Below the pieces are notes generated by a model. The model searched no databases, was not told the DNA's origin, and saw nothing but the letters and a program-made list of their open reading frames with translations. A stretch of 64,000 nt of DNA from an uncultured Lachnospiraceae bacterium. Its GTDB lineage: Bacteria > Bacillota > Clostridia > Lachnospirales > Lachnospiraceae. Below are positions 61,595 to 64,000 of the stretch, piece by piece. The translations under genes were made by a program, and so were the position numbers. The stretch's first letter is position 1, and each line of letters begins with the position of its first letter. The stretch is taken from contig CAKSBC010000009.1 of the NCBI GenBank assembly GCA_934438085.1, forward strand, positions 1-64,000, given 5' to 3'.

Positions 61595-61637
61595 AAAATC
61601 CCGTTATCAGCTGTGATATGGCCGGTAACGGGATTTT
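61595..61637. terminator. Bidirectional terminator between patatin and trxB
   Basis: A perfect 12-bp stem (61595-61606 with 61626-61637) has an A-run and T-run at its feet and serves both convergent genes. It is related to the hairpin at 59562-59602. Confidence 0.85.
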
Positions 61638-61696
61638 CTATTATTAATAGGCTACCCGCAATAGGCAGTTTCAACCACTTATTTCGGATATCCTTA

Positions 61697-62608
61697 TTAA
61701 ATATGATCTATATAGTTACAAGCAGCAATTCCTGCAACAGTGCCGTCCGATGTTGCTGTAGTAAGCTGGCGTATTTCCTTCGCGCGGCAGTCTCCTGCCA
61801 CATATAATCCCGGCGTCTTTACTGAGCAGTCCGTTCCTGTTAAGGCATAACCGCTTTCATCAAGCTCTGCCATATCCTTGATCAGAGCACAGTCTGCAAC
61901 TCGTCCAAGTGCTACAAACAGCGCAGATACCCGCAAAGTCTCAGCCTTGCCTGTCTGAGCCTCCGAAAGCTTTAATTCCTCTACGCAATCATTTCCGCAG
62001 ATATCCTGAACCGTATAAGGTGTCAGGATACGGACATTCTGCATCTTTCTGAGGATCTCAAGATCTGCCTTCTCTGCACGAAATTCATTTCGCCTATGAA
62101 TCAATGTTACTGATCTGCATATGTCTGCAAGAAAGACCGCATCGGACACAGCAGTATTTCCGCCTCCGACTACGGCTACATCCTTGTCACGATAAAATTC
62201 GCCATCACAAAGAGCACAGTAGCTGATGCCCTTTCCTACAAGCTCAGTTTCTCTTTCCACTCCCAAAAGGCGAGGCTTGGCTCCGCCTGCAAAGATCACA
62301 GATAGCGCCTCTATCGTGCCGTCATCCGTAAGAACGGTAAACGTTCCATCAGCTTCCTTTTTTATAGACTGCACCGATGTGAATTCTATCTGTGCTCCGG
62401 CACCCATGGCATGTGCGCAGAACGCATCTCCCAGCTCAATTCCGGAAATATCCGAAAATCCCGGATAGTTTCTGACACGATGCGCCTGTGCGATCTGTCC
62501 TCCAAGGCATTCCCTTTCGCATACGATAACAGATTTCCCGGCGCGGGCGGCATAGATGGCTGCGGTAAGGCCTGCCGGACCTCCGCCGATTATCAGAATA
62601 TCGGTCAT
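61697..62608 (-). CDS. trxB: Thioredoxin-disulfide reductase
   Basis: The 303-residue flavoprotein transfers electrons from NADPH to thioredoxin-like proteins. It has the FAD motif GGGPAGLTAAIYAARAG, the redox motif CALC (usually CATC), and the NADPH motif VAVVGGGNTA. Its ATG overlaps the nrdD stop by 4 bp, so it is translated with nrdD and likely reduces its glutaredoxin-like domain. Confidence 0.95.
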   Translation of the reverse strand: MTDILIIGGGPAGLTAAIYAARAGKSVIVCERECLGGQIAQAHRVRNYPGFSDISGIELGDAFCAHAMGAGAQIEFTSVQSIKKEADGTFTVLTDDGTIEALSVIFAGGAKPRLLGVERETELVGKGISYCALCDGEFYRDKDVAVVGGGNTAVSDAVFLADICRSVTLIHRRNEFRAEKADLEILRKMQNVRILTPYTVQDICGNDCVEELKLSEAQTGKAETLRVSALFVALGRVADCALIKDMAELDESGYALTGTDCSVKTPGLYVAGDCRAKEIRQLTTATSDGTVAGIAACNYIDHI

Positions 62609-64000
62609 AATGCTGCCTGTTCCTTTATGTATGTTTTAATTTGAGCAACACCCTCATATGCTGCAGCATTCTCACCGTTTCTAACTATAAGAGTCGGCGC
62701 CTGCTTAAGCTGATACTGCTGTGCCAGCTCCTGATTTTCTGCAACATCTAATACATTGTAGGCAATGCCGGCCTTATCAAGCAGTGGCTTAACTATTCTG
62801 CAGTTCGGGCAGGTAGCTGTTACGAAAAGGTCGCATTCATCCTTTGATGATACTAACGCCTCAGCTTTTGCTTCTTCTGAAGCTGCAAATGCCTTTTCAC
62901 GATCACTGAGGCGTCTGCCCTCAATCTTTGATTCATCTACGTTATATTCCTTGCGATGCTCAAACTCCTGAACCTTGCCGTCATTCCAGTTCTGAACCGG
63001 GCGATAATAGCCGGTAATACGGCTCCATACCTCAGTCGCAGCTCCGCAATGCGGGCAGATTGGCTGCTCTCCGACTAAATATCCGTGCTCATTACAAATA
63101 GAATAGGTCGGAGACATTGTATAGTAAGGCAGTTTAAAGTTTTCTGCAATTTTACGAACAAGATTAGCCGCAGCCTTCCAATCAGGCAGCTTCTCTCCAA
63201 GGAATGCATGGAAAACCGTACCTGAAGTATACAAAGTCTGAAGGTCATCCTGTATTGCAAGTGCTTCGAAAATATCCTCTGTATAGCCTACCGGTAAATG
63301 AGACGAGTTGGTGTAATATGGTGTCTCGTTTTCATCCTTTGCTGCAGTAATAATATCCGGATACATTTCCTTATCGTGCTTTGCAAGACGATAGGTTGTG
63401 GATTCTGCCGGTGTAGCCTCCAGATTATAAAGGTCTCCGTACATCTCCTGATAGTCCGAAAGTCTTTCACGCATATGGTTTAACACATCCTTTGCAAACT
63501 GCTGTGTTTCCTTATGAGTCAAATCCTTGCGAAGCCATTTTGCATTAAGTCCCACTTCATTCATACCGATAAGACCAATGGTTGAGAAATGATTCTCAAA
63601 GGTGCCGAGGTAATGCTTGGTATAAGGATAAAGTCCCGCGTCCATAAGACGTGTAATAACAGTTCTCTTGGTCTTAAGTGAACGTGCAGCAATGTCCATC
63701 AGCTTATCCAGACGAGCATAGAAATCAGCCTCATCCGCAGCAAGATATGCTATACGCGGCAGATTGATGGTTACTACACCCACGCTTCCGGTGGACTCGC
63801 CTGATCCGAAGAAGCCGCCGGATTTCTTACGAAGCTCTCTTAGATCCAGGCGCAGACGGCAGCACATGGAGCGGACATCTGAAGGCTCCATATCCGAGTT
63901 TATATAGTTTGAAAAATACGGTGTACCATATTTGGCGGTCATTTCAAAGAGAAGCTTGTTATTCTCTGTCTCGCTCCAGTCAAAGTCACGAGTTATGGAG
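62605..64000 (-). CDS. nrdD: Anaerobic ribonucleoside-triphosphate reductase with glutaredoxin-like C-terminal domain, partial
   Basis: This is the C-terminal part of class III ribonucleotide reductase; the frame is open to the right edge, so the N-terminus is missing (the ATG at 63942 is internal). Seen are the MCCRLRLDLRELRKKSGG segment, GSVGVVTINLPRIA, the zinc cysteines CNEHGY/CPHC and the glycyl radical site RITGYYRPVQNWNDGK. About 110 residues follow the normal end: a linker and a thioredoxin-fold domain with a CPNC motif. It overlaps trxB by 4 bp. No nrdG activase is adjacent in the window. Confidence 0.93.
   Translation of the reverse strand, partial: SITRDFDWSETENNKLLFEMTAKYGTPYFSNYINSDMEPSDVRSMCCRLRLDLRELRKKSGGFFGSGESTGSVGVVTINLPRIAYLAADEADFYARLDKLMDIAARSLKTKRTVITRLMDAGLYPYTKHYLGTFENHFSTIGLIGMNEVGLNAKWLRKDLTHKETQQFAKDVLNHMRERLSDYQEMYGDLYNLEATPAESTTYRLAKHDKEMYPDIITAAKDENETPYYTNSSHLPVGYTEDIFEALAIQDDLQTLYTSGTVFHAFLGEKLPDWKAAANLVRKIAENFKLPYYTMSPTYSICNEHGYLVGEQPICPHCGAATEVWSRITGYYRPVQNWNDGKVQEFEHRKEYNVDESKIEGRRLSDREKAFAASEEAKAEALVSSKDECDLFVTATCPNCRIVKPLLDKAGIAYNVLDVAENQELAQQYQLKQAPTLIVRNGENAAAYEGVAQIKTYIKEQAAL

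Overview
The window looks like chromosomal DNA from a low-to-moderate GC, anaerobic Gram-positive bacterium, most probably a clostridium of the Lachnospiraceae type. Grounds for this are AdhE-type fermentation, an oxygen-sensitive class III ribonucleotide reductase (nrdD), a Flp/Tad pilus locus with DUF5702-like and DUF6382-like proteins, tRNA genes without an encoded CCA, strong AGGAGG ribosome sites, and sigma-A promoters with 17-18 bp spacers. Assignment below family level cannot be made by eye. No prophage, insertion sequence or CRISPR array is present; the only clearly accessory-looking stretch is about 57.5-60.4 kb.

Left to right: (1) an AGCS-type sodium:amino-acid symporter and a methyltransferase, converging on a shared terminator; (2) 3.1-13.4 kb, a complete minus-strand Tad pilus operon. 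In transcription order it runs prepilin peptidase, TadZ, CpaF ATPase, TadB, TadC, Flp pilin, DUF5702 protein, TadE-like protein with two zinc-binding-like repeats, second prepilin peptidase, small TadE-like protein, DUF6382-like membrane protein; (3) adhE, with Rex-like operators over its promoter, and a DUF134-NifX fusion; (4) 17.8-22.4 kb, a HEPN-like membrane protein, tRNA-Lys, an RNA methyltransferase, an Asp/Glu racemase-like protein, a lipoprotein and a gamma carbonic anhydrase; (5) 22.4-27.0 kb, a nucleoside ABC importer (ATPase and two permeases, no binding protein) with deoC; (6) 27.2-32.4 kb, a three-gene operon of HEXXH/VWA protein, MoxR-type AAA+ ATPase and zinc-ribbon/DUF6273 protein; (7) 32.5-35.3 kb, a Y-family polymerase with a YolD-like partner, divergent from an XRE repressor overlapping a tiny HEXXH protein, with matching 13-bp operators inside both promoters; (8) 35.3-48.6 kb, housekeeping genes (cvpA-like, a TPR protein, recR, ybaB, dnaX, tRNA deaminase tadA, a radical-SAM-like protein lacking its cluster cysteines, rsmA, ffs, tatD, traX-like, metG, a lipoprotein); (9) 48.7-57.2 kb, a transporter, a pRiA4b ORF-3-like protein, an XRE regulator, aldehyde and alcohol dehydrogenases, an MBL-fold hydrolase, a siroheme-synthase-like protein and a sirtuin; (10) tRNA-Asn and tRNA-Glu, followed by a duplicated tRNA-Glu 3' end, a DUF4143-type ATPase, an internally deleted RhuM gene, and a pilin with a decayed copy behind it; (11) a patatin-like lipase, trxB, and nrdD with a glutaredoxin-like tail, cut by the right edge.

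The best candidates for something not well described are the XRE/HEXXH switch that appears to control a mutagenic polymerase, the VWA/MoxR/DUF6273 operon, the cysteine-less radical SAM protein, the zinc-repeat pseudopilin in the Tad operon, and the tRNA-Glu 3'-end duplication. All functions are read from motifs and context; no database search was run.
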